A stretch of DNA of 64,000 bases from Spirochaetota bacterium (lineage in GTDB: Bacteria > Spirochaetota > UBA4802 > JAFGDQ01): the NCBI GenBank assembly GCA_034190085.1, contig JAXHTS010000054.1, positions 1 through 64,000 of the forward strand. Reading direction: 5' to 3'. Positions within the stretch are counted from its first letter, which is position 1; every line of letters starts with the position of its first letter. The notes below the pieces were generated by a model. That model was given only the letters and a program-made list of their open reading frames with translations. It was not told the DNA's origin and searched no databases. The translations under genes were made by a program, and so were the position numbers. Shown in pieces: positions 1 through 9,579 of this stretch.

Positions 1-1556
1 CGAAAGTACTGAAAATTTGAGTGTTTTGGTGACATAATGCTTGCATTAAGTGCAAGGAAAATGTAAGGATAAGCTAAAAACCCTTGCACATGGAGTAAAA
101 TATGTACCGAAAGAAATCATTGGACCAGCTTGAATTCGCAGACTTTTATCTTCCCTTTGGAGGCAAACTGAGAAGTGACAATAGATGGATAAAGCTTTAA
201 AAACTGATTCCATGGGATGAGATAGAAAAGTTATATTCATATAGATTTTCAAAACAGATGGGAGCGCCAGCCAAACCATTAAGAATGGCCCTCGGAGCAT
301 TGATAATAAAAGAGCGTTGTGGATTTACAGACGAGGAGACAGTAGAGCAAATACGGGAGAATCCATATTTACAATATTTCATTGGATTAAGTGAGTATAG
401 AGATGCCACACCTTTCGATCCGTCGATGATGGTACACTTCAGAAAGCGTTTAAGCAGTGATATACTGAATGGTATAAACGAATTAACAATAGGCAATGAT
501 AGAAGGATGGTGATCTACAAGATACTACTTTAGGTGTTGATAATGATAAGAGTGAGGATTTTGAAGATAAGAATGAAGGTAAATTGATACTTGATGCCAC
601 ATGTGCGCCATCAGATATAAGGTATCCTACGGATTTATCCCTATTGAACGAGTCCAGAGATGAACTTGAGATAATAATAGATGCATTACATAATCCGCTT
701 AAGGGTAAGGAGAAGAAACCTCGGACATATAGGGAGAATGCAAGGAAAGATTACTTAAAGATAGCGAAGAAGTGCCGGAAGACATATATAGAGATAAAGA
801 AATCGAAGGGGAAACAGTTACGCTATATATCTCGTGATTTAAGGCATATAGACGAGCTTTCATCAAAGAGTTCCTTATCATTAAACAATACAGGGATTTG
901 CTCGTAATAAATGAATTATACAGGCAGCAGAAAGAGATGTATGATAAAAGAGTAAATAGTATCCAGGGTAGACTAGTAAGCATATCACAGCCGCATGTTC
1001 GTCCGATAATAAGGGGCAAGACCTCATCGCCGACAGAGTTTGGAGCGAAGATATCACTATCGTTGGTTGAAGGTTATACGAGGCTTGAAGAATTGAGTTG
1101 GGATAACTATAATGAATCATTAACATTGATAGATCATCTAGAAAGATACAGAGAACGTTACGGTTGTTATCCTGAAACAGTACAGGTGGATAGTATATTT
1201 CGGACCAGGGAAAACAGAGCATTTTGTAAAGAACATGGGATACGGATTTCTGGACCTCCTCTTGGTCGTCCCCCTAAAGTTGCCAAGTCGAATGATAATC
1301 TAAAACAGGAAAAACAGGATCTAAGAGAACGTGTAGCCATTGAGGGTAAGATTGGAGAAGCTAAGAGACGTTATGGATTATCCAGAATAATGGCAAAGTT
1401 GCCTGAGACAAATGAATCTGTTATAGGCATTATCCTTCTGGTGATGAATCTTGAAAGGAAGCTAAGGCTTCTTTTTGCCCAAATTTTACTGCGTCACACG
1501 AGAAGCTGTGAATGTGGAGTGTTCCCTGTATAGTCTAAATATCTACTTTTTCAGGA
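1..1556 (+). mobile_element. Degenerate IS1182-like insertion sequence
   Basis: The stretch is filled by a broken DDE transposase gene of the IS1182/IS5-like type. Candidate ends are CTGAAAA near position 9 and, inverted, near 1550 (CTGAAAAAG read on the minus strand). They match over only about 7 bases, so the borders are tentative, and no target duplication can be checked because the left flank lies outside the window. The element ends inside the 3' end of the neighbouring sigma-factor gene. Confidence 0.5.
102..1533 (+). pseudogene. Transposase, IS1182-like, broken by a stop and two frameshifts
   Basis: Read across three frames, this gives one transposase. The N-terminal part (MYRKKSLDQLEFADFYLPFG, then a TAA at 198-200) continues in the same frame with the DUF772-type helical domain (MGAPAKPLRMALGALIIKE) to about 510. 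A frame change near 500-512 leads into the catalytic core (LILDATCAPSDIRYPTDLSL), whose Asp in LDATCAP is the expected first acidic residue. A second frame change near 850 leads to the C-terminal part (VQVDSIFRTRENRAFCKEHG; later the R-IEGKIGEAKRRYGL region) ending at 1533. DATxxP, D-xIFRTREN and EGKIGEAKRRYG fit the DDE triad of IS1182-family enzymes. With three lesions it is almost certainly inactive, unless a helper copy acts in trans. Confidence 0.85.
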
Positions 1557-2019
1557 AGCCTTGCTTATATCCCACCTGTCGTTTCGAGAGTCCCATAATG
1601 CGACCAGTAGTGCTATAGCTGTAATTATAGAATGCAATGTATTCGAGAATAATTCTCTCTTCTTCAGATATATCAATGTTCTCAATGGCATCATTTATAA
1701 TAATTCTGGTATCACGAAAACCGTTTGTAAAAGTGTGGTTTACATCCGCAAACATCTTATCAATATTATCAATATCGATATCAGAGTGAGCTTTTTTCTC
1801 ATAAAATCGATAAATTACATTTCTCATAGTGCCCAGCAACCATTTCCTTGCATTATCGATCTCCTCAAATTTATCATAGAAGATGAGAAATACATCCTGG
1901 CATATATCACTTGTATCATCTCTATTCCCAACCTTTGTATACACGGCATTAAATACTAAAGGGTAATATTCGATGTATATTCTCGAAAAATTTTCTCGCT
2001 TTGAACTTTTCTTTCTCAC
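1543..2019 (-). CDS. ECF-type RNA polymerase sigma factor, C-terminus truncated
   Basis: A 158-residue protein. Residues 12-80 look like sigma-70 region 2 (IYIEYYPLVFNAVYTKVGNR, then DICQDVFLIFYDKF and a WLLGTMRNVIYRFYEKK segment, the usual core-binding and -10 recognition helices). Residues 110-150 resemble region 4, with the helix-turn-helix around IMGLSKRQVGYK. The protein stops within or just after the recognition helix (GFLKK-stop), where family members normally run on for 10-20 residues. The last codons overlap the putative inverted repeat of the adjacent insertion sequence, so the natural 3' end was probably replaced. No anti-sigma gene is next to it. It may or may not still work. Confidence 0.7.
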   Translation of the reverse strand: MRKKSSKRENFSRIYIEYYPLVFNAVYTKVGNRDDTSDICQDVFLIFYDKFEEIDNARKWLLGTMRNVIYRFYEKKAHSDIDIDNIDKMFADVNHTFTNGFRDTRIIINDAIENIDISEEERIILEYIAFYNYSYSTTGRIMGLSKRQVGYKQGFLKK

Positions 2020-2698
2020 CTATTTTCCCTCAAGAAAAAACTCTACAATCATATATATAGTCAATAAATGAGATGATTCGGTACATACTTTTTTTATATA
2101 AATTACAAAATTTTATAATTTCTCAGCTCAAATATATTGTATTTATCAGGATTCAACGAATAGCATTCCCCTAATCTACTAACCGCCATCTTTTTAATCT
2201 AAGATATCTTTTTGATCTGCTCTTATAAAATAAATATTTAAAGCGATTTTCTGAATAGGAATCGATCCAAACAGATGTGAAGTGTGTGGTACTAATTGAG
2301 GGAGGGGAATAAAGAAGTAGGTTTTCCAAAAGTTGAGACTCTTGAGAGCCCAAGTATTTAAAGATCATCAATAATTAATCTTTATATACTTGATAGCATC
2401 AATCTATACTATCAGTTTCAGTCACTTCTTAGAATTTCTATTACATACTATTCAATACCTTGGATACATCTTTGTAATAATAAAAAACATATAGGTGTAT
2501 GTTTTTCATGTTAAGTATAAGATACAGAGAGAATAGGAAGATTTATACAATAGCTATTTTTTTAAAAATTATTGTTGAAAATTGCTTTTAATTTCCAATG
2601 ATATTGTTTCAAATCCTAAGTGCATTTTTTCTCGAGGATGGTCTGAGACATAAAACGATGTAACCCTATACGATTGCAAACAACAAGGAGATATCAAA
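2020..2698. other. Intergenic region between sigma gene and trpE
   Basis: No convincing gene. At 2083-2098 is a GGTACATACTTTTTTT segment, upstream of the minus-strand sigma gene and shared almost exactly with the serpin upstream region (15746-15761). A small AT-rich hairpin (AAAAACATA, loop TAGGTG, TATGTTTTT) lies at 2483-2506. AAGGAG at 2684-2689 is the ribosome-binding site for trpE. I saw no tryptophan-rich leader peptide or attenuator. Confidence 0.5.
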
Positions 2699-4180
2699 GT
2701 GCTAAAGATATATCCCGATAAATCTAAATTTATTCAATTAGCATCTGAATATAATCTCATTCCCGTTTATACAGAACTACACGGAGATATGTATACAACG
2801 ATCTCATTATTCATGAGGCTCAAGAAGGAGAGATATCAGTTCCTACTTGAAAGCGCTGTGAGTGGGGAATTCTTTGGCAGATATTCCTTTATGGGCACTT
2901 CCCAAAAGGCTATAGTTTGTAGGGATGGAAATGTTTCACTGATTGAAGACACCAATACTATTGACGGCGGAGTCTATAAGAATCCTCTTGATTTCGTTAG
3001 AGAATACACAAAGAATATTATTCCCTATACAAATCCAAAGCTTCCCCCCTTTGTTAATGGTCTTGTCGGTTATCTTGGTTATGACATGATAAAGTATTTT
3101 GAAAATATACCCCTTCCTGAGAAGGATGAGTTGAATGTTCCAGACTTTGAGCTTATACTGGCAGACAGGATGTTGATCTACGATCATCTTGTTCACAAAT
3201 TATATCTTGTACGTTCCCCTTTTATCTCCAGTGAAGATGATGCGGCAACGGTTTTCATGAATGCGGTTAATGAGATTGAAAGAATTGCTGAGGAGATCGA
3301 GAGACCAAATATAGAGAGAGTCCCATTTAGGGTTAAGACCCAGAATGGAAAATTGACCTTTAAGTCAAACTTTTCAAAGGTTAGTTTTGAAAACTCAGTT
3401 GAGTCTGTAAAAAAGCACATTTATGATGGGGATATCTTTCAATTGGTGCTGTCTCAACGACTTAAGATACCTGTGGAGGGTGATGCCTTTAATCTTTACC
3501 GGAGTCTCAGGGTTGTGAATCCCTCTCCATATATGTTCTATTTGAAATGCGATGATATTGAAATAATTGGTTCCTCTCCTGAAGTATTTGTTCAGCTTAA
3601 GGATGGTTGGGCAGCGGTAAGGCCTATTGCCGGCACACGGCCGCGGGGCAAGAATCCTGAAGAGGATATGCTTCTAAAAAATGAACTTCTATCAGATGAG
3701 AAGGAGTTGGCTGAGCACATAATGCTGGTTGACCTTGGAAGAAATGATATTGGCAGGGTATGTCATGGCGGAACCGTAAAGGTTGATCAATTGATGATCG
3801 TTGAATACTATTCTCATGTGATGCATATCGTATCCAATGTGATTGGAAAGATGTCAAGGGATAATGATGTCTTTAGCTTGATAAAGGCGACCTTTCCAGC
3901 AGGTACTCTCTCCGGAGCCCCAAAGATTAGAGCAATGGAGATAATAAGCGATTTTGAGCCAACAAAGCGTGGGATCTACGGGGGAATGGTAGCTCACATG
4001 ACTTTCGACCAGCGCCTTGATAGCTGCATTACTATCAGGACAGCAATAGTGAAGGATAACATTGCTTATCTGCAAGCTGGAGGCGGTATTGTGGCTGATT
4101 CAAATCCGGAGCGGGAATATTACGAGACTGTGCATAAAATGAAGGCTCTATCAAAGGCCATAGAACTCGTGGAGAATTAA
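2699..4180 (+). CDS. trpE: Anthranilate synthase component I
   Basis: Converts chorismate plus ammonia (from the TrpG glutaminase) to anthranilate, the first committed step of tryptophan synthesis. The 493-residue length is typical. The N-terminal LLESA motif at residues 49-53 is the feedback tryptophan-binding signature. The C-terminal chorismate-binding domain shows PYMFYL, the GTRPRG segment, DLGRNDIGR, and GTLSGAPKIRAMEII around residue 402, which together separate TrpE from PabB and isochorismate synthases. The GTG start is preceded by AAGGAG at good spacing. trpGD follows after one base, so the two are surely co-translated. The other trp genes are not nearby. Confidence 0.96.
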   Translation: MLKIYPDKSKFIQLASEYNLIPVYTELHGDMYTTISLFMRLKKERYQFLLESAVSGEFFGRYSFMGTSQKAIVCRDGNVSLIEDTNTIDGGVYKNPLDFVREYTKNIIPYTNPKLPPFVNGLVGYLGYDMIKYFENIPLPEKDELNVPDFELILADRMLIYDHLVHKLYLVRSPFISSEDDAATVFMNAVNEIERIAEEIERPNIERVPFRVKTQNGKLTFKSNFSKVSFENSVESVKKHIYDGDIFQLVLSQRLKIPVEGDAFNLYRSLRVVNPSPYMFYLKCDDIEIIGSSPEVFVQLKDGWAAVRPIAGTRPRGKNPEEDMLLKNELLSDEKELAEHIMLVDLGRNDIGRVCHGGTVKVDQLMIVEYYSHVMHIVSNVIGKMSRDNDVFSLIKATFPAGTLSGAPKIRAMEIISDFEPTKRGIYGGMVAHMTFDQRLDSCITIRTAIVKDNIAYLQAGGGIVADSNPEREYYETVHKMKALSKAIELVEN

Positions 4181-4181
4181 T

Positions 4182-5789
4182 ATGATCCTGTTAATAGACA
4201 ATTATGACTCCTTTACCTATAATTTAAAGCAATATCTTATGGAACTCAATCAAAAGATTGAGGTTTTCAGAAATGACGCAATAAGTCTTGATGAGATAGA
4301 AAGATTCAGTCCATCCCATATTGTAATATCCCCGGGTCCGGGCAGACCTGAGAATGCTGGAATTAGCGTTGATGTTGTAAAGAGATTTTCCGGAAAGATA
4401 CCAATACTTGGTGTTTGCTTGGGGCATCAATCAATAGCTTATGCCTTTGGCGCACAGATAGTATATGCCAAAAAGCTGATGCATGGAAAAGTAAGTAAGA
4501 TCGGTCACGATAATAAAGGAATATTTGAGGATATTCCAAATAACTTTGAAGCAACTCGCTATCACTCTTTGGCAGTTGACAGAGAAACACTGCCCGATGT
4601 ATTAGAGATCTCCGCAGAGAGTGAAGATGAAGACATTATGGGAGTGAGGCACAGATATGATTTAACAGAGGGGATTCAGGTTCATCCTGAGTCTATTCTC
4701 ACTCAGGAAGGGAAAAAGATTCTAAAAAACTTTCTGGAGTTTAAATATATGAAACAAGCGGAAGGGTCTCTAATTAAAGAGGCCATTAAAACTGTTATTG
4801 CCAAGGGTGATTTGAGTGAGGATGTGGCTGTTCCTGTTATAAACGAGATAATGGAAGGGAATGCAACAGAGGCTCAGATAGCCTCCTTTATCACTGCATT
4901 AAGATTGAAGGGAGAGACAATAGAAGAGATCACAGCTTTTGCGAAGGTTATGAGGGAAAAATCTATTAAAATAGAGTCAGCATCACAGGATTTTGTTGAC
5001 ACCTGCGGTACAGGCGGCGATGAATCCGGAAGTTTTAATATATCTACAGCCGCCGCTTTTGTCGCAGCAGGATCAGGGGTGAGGGTTGCAAAGCATGGCA
5101 ATAGAAGCGTATCCAGCAAGGCTGGAAGCGCTGATCTACTTGAGGAGGGCTTTAACATAAAAATCGACTTGTCTCCTCATGATATAGCAAAATGCATAGA
5201 CGAGGTGGGTATTGGTTTTCTCTTTGCCCCAAAGCTTCATCCAGCGATGAAGTATGCCATAGGGCCAAGAAGAGAGATAGGGATTAGGACTGTTTTTAAC
5301 ATTCTAGGACCATTAACAAACCCAGCCAGGGCATCCTATCAGATGATGGGTGTTTATAGCCAGGATCTCGTGGAGAAGCTTGCCAGTGTATTAAAGAATC
5401 TTGGACTAAAAAGGGGTTTTGTTGTATCATCCGATGATGGACTGGATGAGGTTTCAATCTCCTCTCCTACATTGGTTGCTCACATAGATGAGAATGGAGT
5501 TGATATGAATAGATTTTCACCTGAGGATGTTGGATATACTTTTGACGACATAGGTTCCATTAAGGGTGGAAATGCCCTTGATAATGCAAATATTATACGA
5601 AAAATCCTAAAGGGAGAAAGGGATTCCCGTCGTAATATTGTATGCCTCAACGCTGGTTTTGCAATTGCTGCATGCAAGAACATCCCAATTCCGGAAGGAG
5701 TTAAGATGGCTGAGGAGGCAATAGATTCAGGCAGTGCCTTGAAAAAATTAGAGGAGCTTGTTGAGTTTACAAATAGCCTGAACCTGTAG
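4182..5789 (+). CDS. trpGD: Fused anthranilate synthase glutaminase / anthranilate phosphoribosyltransferase
   Basis: Two enzymes in one 535-residue chain. Residues 1-190 form a class-I glutamine amidotransferase: oxyanion segment PGPGRPENAG, nucleophile Cys79 in GVCLGHQS, and His168/Glu170 in HPES. It feeds ammonia to TrpE. From about residue 195 the chain is TrpD, which joins anthranilate to phosphoribosyl pyrophosphate: GTGGD at 276-280, NISTAAAFVAAG, the KHGNRSVSSKAGSADLLE motif, and GPRREIG. The same fusion order is known from enterobacterial TrpD. It starts one base after trpE ends. No trpC, trpF, trpB or trpA follows; the next gene is convergent. Confidence 0.96.
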   Translation: MILLIDNYDSFTYNLKQYLMELNQKIEVFRNDAISLDEIERFSPSHIVISPGPGRPENAGISVDVVKRFSGKIPILGVCLGHQSIAYAFGAQIVYAKKLMHGKVSKIGHDNKGIFEDIPNNFEATRYHSLAVDRETLPDVLEISAESEDEDIMGVRHRYDLTEGIQVHPESILTQEGKKILKNFLEFKYMKQAEGSLIKEAIKTVIAKGDLSEDVAVPVINEIMEGNATEAQIASFITALRLKGETIEEITAFAKVMREKSIKIESASQDFVDTCGTGGDESGSFNISTAAAFVAAGSGVRVAKHGNRSVSSKAGSADLLEEGFNIKIDLSPHDIAKCIDEVGIGFLFAPKLHPAMKYAIGPRREIGIRTVFNILGPLTNPARASYQMMGVYSQDLVEKLASVLKNLGLKRGFVVSSDDGLDEVSISSPTLVAHIDENGVDMNRFSPEDVGYTFDDIGSIKGGNALDNANIIRKILKGERDSRRNIVCLNAGFAIAACKNIPIPEGVKMAEEAIDSGSALKKLEELVEFTNSLNL

Positions 5790-5844
5790 CGGCATTCACA
5801 ATATTAATTTGTACTAGCCTTATGTATCCATCAAAAAACTCACA

Positions 5845-7008
5845 TCAAAGGATAATCTTTTTATCTCTCAACTGCTTAACTGCATCTTCTGTATAACCGA
5901 GTTCAGTAAGGATTTCTTCAGTGTGCTCTCCAATACGGGGAGATGGACGCGCCACCCTTCCGGGTGTTTCAGAAAGTCGAACTGCCATCCCTGGAACCTT
6001 AATCCTTCCCTTCTCTGTATCCATATCTATTAAGTTTTCTCGCGACTTTATATGAGGATCTTCTGCGACTTCACTAATGGTGTTAACCGGAGCATAAGGC
6101 ACTCCATAGGGATCAAGCTTCTGTATCATCTCCTCCCTTGTGAATTGCTTCACCCTTTCCTGAACAATCTGTGTTAACTCATCCCTGTTCACTAATCTGC
6201 TAAAAATATTATTGAATTTTGGGTCCTCCAGTATTTCATCCAATCCCACTTCTTTGCAAAATTCAATAAATGCTTTATCACTGGCAACGCCTATGAAAAG
6301 AGGTTTGTCTTTTGTTTGAAAGACCTGATATGGCGTTGCAAACTCATGACCAGAACCAAGCCTGGGTGGATTCTTCCCAGTCAAGGCATAGTGTGCAAAC
6401 CAATAATTCATCCAGGTTACACCAGTATCGAAGAGTGATACATCAATCTGCTGACCCTTACCCGTCTCATCACGCACCCTTAGGGCAAGCAGCATTCCTA
6501 TGAGTGCAAACATGCCAGTGCCATAATCTATGGCTGATGTGCCTATTCTCACAAAACCACCCTCTGGCTCTCCTGTAGCAGCCATAATACCGCACTCCGC
6601 CTGGCTGCAAACATCATAACCAGCTCTGGAACTATAGGGACCACTCTGTCCATAACCGGACAGAGAACAGTAGATTATCCTCTTATTGATGGCGCTCACA
6701 ACGTCATAGCCTAAACCTAATTTGGCAATCGTTCCAGGTGTAAAGGCCTCCAGAAATATATCTGCTTCCTTTGCAAGTTTTAGGGCTATCTCCTTCCCTT
6801 CATCTGTCTTCAGGTTTAGAGCCAGACTCCGCTTATTTCGATTGAGTATCATTGACCATGCCCCGCCCAGAATAGGTCGAAAGGCATCACCTATTAACGG
6901 CTCAACCTTTATCACCTCAGCTCCCATATCACCAAGGATCATAGTACAGAAGGGCCCAGCAGCAGATTGTGATAAATCGAGAACCTTTATGTTTTCCAAA
7001 GGTAACAT
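5845..7008 (-). CDS. CaiB/BaiF-type CoA-transferase (family III)
   Basis: A 387-residue family III CoA-transferase, which moves CoA between carboxylic acids. Family marks: an N-terminal KVLDLSQSAAGPFCTMILGD block and GAEVIKVEP, then RNKRSLALNLKTDEG, SLSGYGQSGPYS and GYD. The catalytic Asp is probably Asp161 in SAIDYGTGM, by comparison with formyl-CoA transferase. The C-terminal PSPRIGEHTEEIL block is typical. Substrate cannot be named from sequence: carnitine, 2-hydroxyacyl, bile-acid and racemase members look alike. It stands alone on the minus strand, though a MaoC hydratase sits 5 kb away. A purine-rich ribosome-binding site (GGAGGGGA on the minus strand) precedes the start. Confidence 0.9.
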   Translation of the reverse strand: MLPLENIKVLDLSQSAAGPFCTMILGDMGAEVIKVEPLIGDAFRPILGGAWSMILNRNKRSLALNLKTDEGKEIALKLAKEADIFLEAFTPGTIAKLGLGYDVVSAINKRIIYCSLSGYGQSGPYSSRAGYDVCSQAECGIMAATGEPEGGFVRIGTSAIDYGTGMFALIGMLLALRVRDETGKGQQIDVSLFDTGVTWMNYWFAHYALTGKNPPRLGSGHEFATPYQVFQTKDKPLFIGVASDKAFIEFCKEVGLDEILEDPKFNNIFSRLVNRDELTQIVQERVKQFTREEMIQKLDPYGVPYAPVNTISEVAEDPHIKSRENLIDMDTEKGRIKVPGMAVRLSETPGRVARPSPRIGEHTEEILTELGYTEDAVKQLRDKKIIL

Positions 7009-7347
7009 CTTCTCCCCTCCTAAGGTATAATTATTTATAAAGAATAGTTTTATTCAATAACCCTTGAAGTCAATAAGATTATTAAATTGACCCTAACTAC
7101 TGATCAAATGTTTGAATTACTCCAATTTCAGGATTACTTAAGTGCGGGATGGCATATACATCGCTATAGATTTACAGCTATACGGTCCTGTCTACATCTT
7201 GATCATATTTCAAACCAAAGGTATGAAAGAGTATTGTAGGTTTATAATTAATGATTGGGTTGTTGATGTTCAGGCGCTCACACCTACAACATTGGGGGGA
7301 TTCTTTTAATATGATGTGTTTAAGATATCACAATAAGAATTAACACC
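7009..7347. other. Intergenic region, no gene seen
   Basis: About 340 AT-rich bases between two minus-strand genes. It should hold the promoter of the CoA-transferase and the 3' end of the upstream transcript. I found no convincing reading frame, hairpin or RNA gene. Confidence 0.4.
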
Positions 7348-8169
7348 TTATCTCATTCTATTATAGGCACTTGATCCCTTCTTTTTGAATGCGCCTAATC
7401 GAAAATCATTGATAATCTGTAGGGCTATATCCTTCATCATTAGCATAGCGCCGTATCCTGTTAGGCCCGAAAAATTATTGATAATGATTCTTTTATTATC
7501 TCCCTCAATAAATAACTTCTCAAAGGTTAAGGGATTCTCCCATTCTGAATCTCGGTTCGCTAGAAGTTGTTCCAATAATTGAACTACCTGATGAAGAAGA
7601 AAAGCGGATTCTTTTAGATATTCATTCCTATCCTTTTCAACCTCTATCTCAGGCACATTTTTCCTTATTAACACAAGTATGTGATCATCTATTCTCTTAG
7701 ATGGTTTTGACCCCCTGGGAACAGCCAAATAACGAAAGGTTTCCTCAAGCTGATGTAACCTTTCTCTCAAATCACCCTTAACCAGCAACCATAACACTGG
7801 GAAATAACAGACAGCGAATTGAGATATCGCCCCATAAAAACGAGATATTTCATATCCGGCAAGCGGATGGAATCTGATCTCTGGATATTTATTGATCCTT
7901 TCAACATTTTCCTCAATTTTTTTATCCACCAATTGAGTAAATGAATTCTCCTCCTTTTGGCTTCCAAATTTTTCTTTAATCTTTTCCAAATTAGCAATTT
8001 CAGCAAGGATAAATCCTTCAAGATTCATCTTGTTCCTTTTAGCCAGTTCAAGTCTCTCCTCAAAATCTTTAATATTGAACCACTTAGAGCTATACTCCTT
8101 TGCATAATCATTGAACTTATTCCGTAGCTTAAGTAGGAGAAGCTCTGTTTCCTTTTTCGATATTCCCAT
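7348..8169 (-). CDS. Conserved-looking protein of unknown function
   Basis: A 273-residue soluble protein that I do not recognise. It is rich in Lys/Glu, with helices predicted by eye over residues 1-90 (ELLLLKLRNKFNDYAKEYSS, then an ERLELAKRNKMNLEGFILAE segment). A more hydrophobic middle stretch around residue 110-130 (GAISQFAVCYFPVLWLLVKG) may be a buried helix rather than a membrane segment. The C-terminal third has LLHQVVQLLEQLLANRDSEW and a glycine-containing NNFSGLTGYGAMLMMKDIA. There is no signal peptide or obvious catalytic motif. It stands between a CoA-transferase (same strand) and purM (divergent), giving no functional hint. Its length and clean codon use argue that it is real. 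Confidence 0.65.
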   Translation of the reverse strand: MGISKKETELLLLKLRNKFNDYAKEYSSKWFNIKDFEERLELAKRNKMNLEGFILAEIANLEKIKEKFGSQKEENSFTQLVDKKIEENVERINKYPEIRFHPLAGYEISRFYGAISQFAVCYFPVLWLLVKGDLRERLHQLEETFRYLAVPRGSKPSKRIDDHILVLIRKNVPEIEVEKDRNEYLKESAFLLHQVVQLLEQLLANRDSEWENPLTFEKLFIEGDNKRIIINNFSGLTGYGAMLMMKDIALQIINDFRLGAFKKKGSSAYNRMR

Positions 8170-8541
8170 TGTGAAAGTCCGAATAATAATGGATTTATAA
8201 ATATCTGCCAGCGCTACTTCTCAAGCAACTGATATCATTGCTATAAGTTTTAAATCTCTCTAAGCATATTCTTCTGTAGTCTTTACTGAAAACCTGGAAA
8301 AGGAGTCACTTGGTAGTTTGTTTACAATCCTTTATAGTATTATATTTATACAAAATCAAGAAAATTATATAAAATTTGTTTACAATTACGCTCACATCAT
8401 ATTATTTATTTCCAATCAATAACTATACTAGTTTAGGGCATTAAACTCGTTTTCAAACGTCTGGTATGCGCCTAAGGGAATCTGCAAAAGAATAATCCTT
8501 AGTATTTGGCTATAAAGACTATTTCAATACAGGCAAGAAGC
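8170..8541 (+). promoter_or_regulatory. purM upstream region with duplicated TTTGTTTACAAT element
   Basis: A roughly 370-base divergent intergenic region. The element TTTGTTTACAAT occurs twice, near 8318 and 8378, about 60 bases apart, each followed by a TATA-rich segment that could serve as a -10. This could be a pair of promoters or a repeated operator. No riboswitch fold was recognised. Confidence 0.3.
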
Positions 8542-9576
8542 ATGGGACTAACGTATAAAGATTCAGGTGTTGATATTAACAGGGGTAAATCCTTTGTTGA
8601 TAAGATCAAACCCCTCCTAAGGTCGACCTTCAGCAACAGGGTAATAACCGATATTGGCGGATTTAGCTCCCTCTTTTCTGCCTCTTTTGACCAGATGAAG
8701 GAGCCAGTCCTTGTATCCGGAACCGACGGCGTTGGCACAAAGCTGAAGATTGCTCAAATGATGAACATCCATAACACAATCGGAATTGATGCAGTCGCTA
8801 TGTGTGTTAATGACATTATAACCTCTGGGGCAAGACCCCTCTTCTTTTTGGATTATATATCCTGCGGAAGGTTGAACGAGTCACTGCTTGTGGAGGTTGT
8901 TAATGGAATTGCAGAGGGCTGCAAAATAGCTGACTGCAGCCTTATAGGCGGGGAGACTGCTGAGCACCCAGATGTAATGGATCCCAATGAATATGATATT
9001 GCTGGATTTTCCGTTGGAGTTGTTGACAGAGTAAATATAATAAACGGGGCTGAGATAAAAAAGGGAGACATTATTGTTGGATTAAAATCATCGGGCATAC
9101 ATTCAAATGGTTACTCCCTTTTAAGAAAATTATTTTTTGAAATAAAACAATTTGATGTAGACACATTCTTTCCGGATTTATCCGGGACGCTTGGTGAGGC
9201 CTTATTGATCCCCACTAGAATCTACAGCAAGGGGATTCTCAATTGTATTGATCATAAGGTCAGGCTTAAGGGAATTATTCACATTACAGGCGGTGGTTTC
9301 TATGAAAATATTCCAAGGATTCTCCCTGAAGGCCTTTCAGCAAAGATCGACAGATCCTATCTTGAAATCCCTGCAATCTTTAACCTGGTACAGAGGGAAG
9401 GAGAGATTGAAGATAGGGAGATGTATTCCACTTTTAATATGGGAATCGGCATGATGCTTGTTGTAGATAGGGATGATGAAGGCAAGACAATTGAACTCCT
9501 TCAAGAATCTGAAGAGTCGGCCATTGTTATAGGTGAGATTGTGAAAGACAAGGATGAACAGGTTATTATAGCTTGA
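8542..9576 (+). CDS. purM: Phosphoribosylformylglycinamidine cyclo-ligase
   Basis: The AIR synthetase of purine biosynthesis: it closes the imidazole ring of FGAM using ATP. The protein begins MGLTYKDSGVDINRG, as PurM proteins do, so I start at the ATG at 8542 (344 residues, usual length). The frame stays open upstream to a TTG at 8506, adding 12 residues not expected in the family. Family marks are VSGTDGVGTK (ATP/metal loop), GIDAVAMCVND, GGETAEHPD, GLKSSGIHSNGYSL and ITGGGFYENIPR. It is 3 bases from the convergent TlpA-like gene, with no room for a separate terminator. purN is 6.6 kb away rather than adjacent. Confidence 0.94.
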   Translation: MGLTYKDSGVDINRGKSFVDKIKPLLRSTFSNRVITDIGGFSSLFSASFDQMKEPVLVSGTDGVGTKLKIAQMMNIHNTIGIDAVAMCVNDIITSGARPLFFLDYISCGRLNESLLVEVVNGIAEGCKIADCSLIGGETAEHPDVMDPNEYDIAGFSVGVVDRVNIINGAEIKKGDIIVGLKSSGIHSNGYSLLRKLFFEIKQFDVDTFFPDLSGTLGEALLIPTRIYSKGILNCIDHKVRLKGIIHITGGGFYENIPRILPEGLSAKIDRSYLEIPAIFNLVQREGEIEDREMYSTFNMGIGMMLVVDRDDEGKTIELLQESEESAIVIGEIVKDKDEQVIIA

Positions 9577-9579
9577 TCC

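Noticed and set aside
2171-2371. 66-codon minus-strand frame before trpE
   Set aside because: No start signal or recognisable content; likely chance.
2500-2698. Possible trp attenuator before trpE
   Set aside because: No leader peptide with tandem Trp codons and no pair of alternative stems was found.
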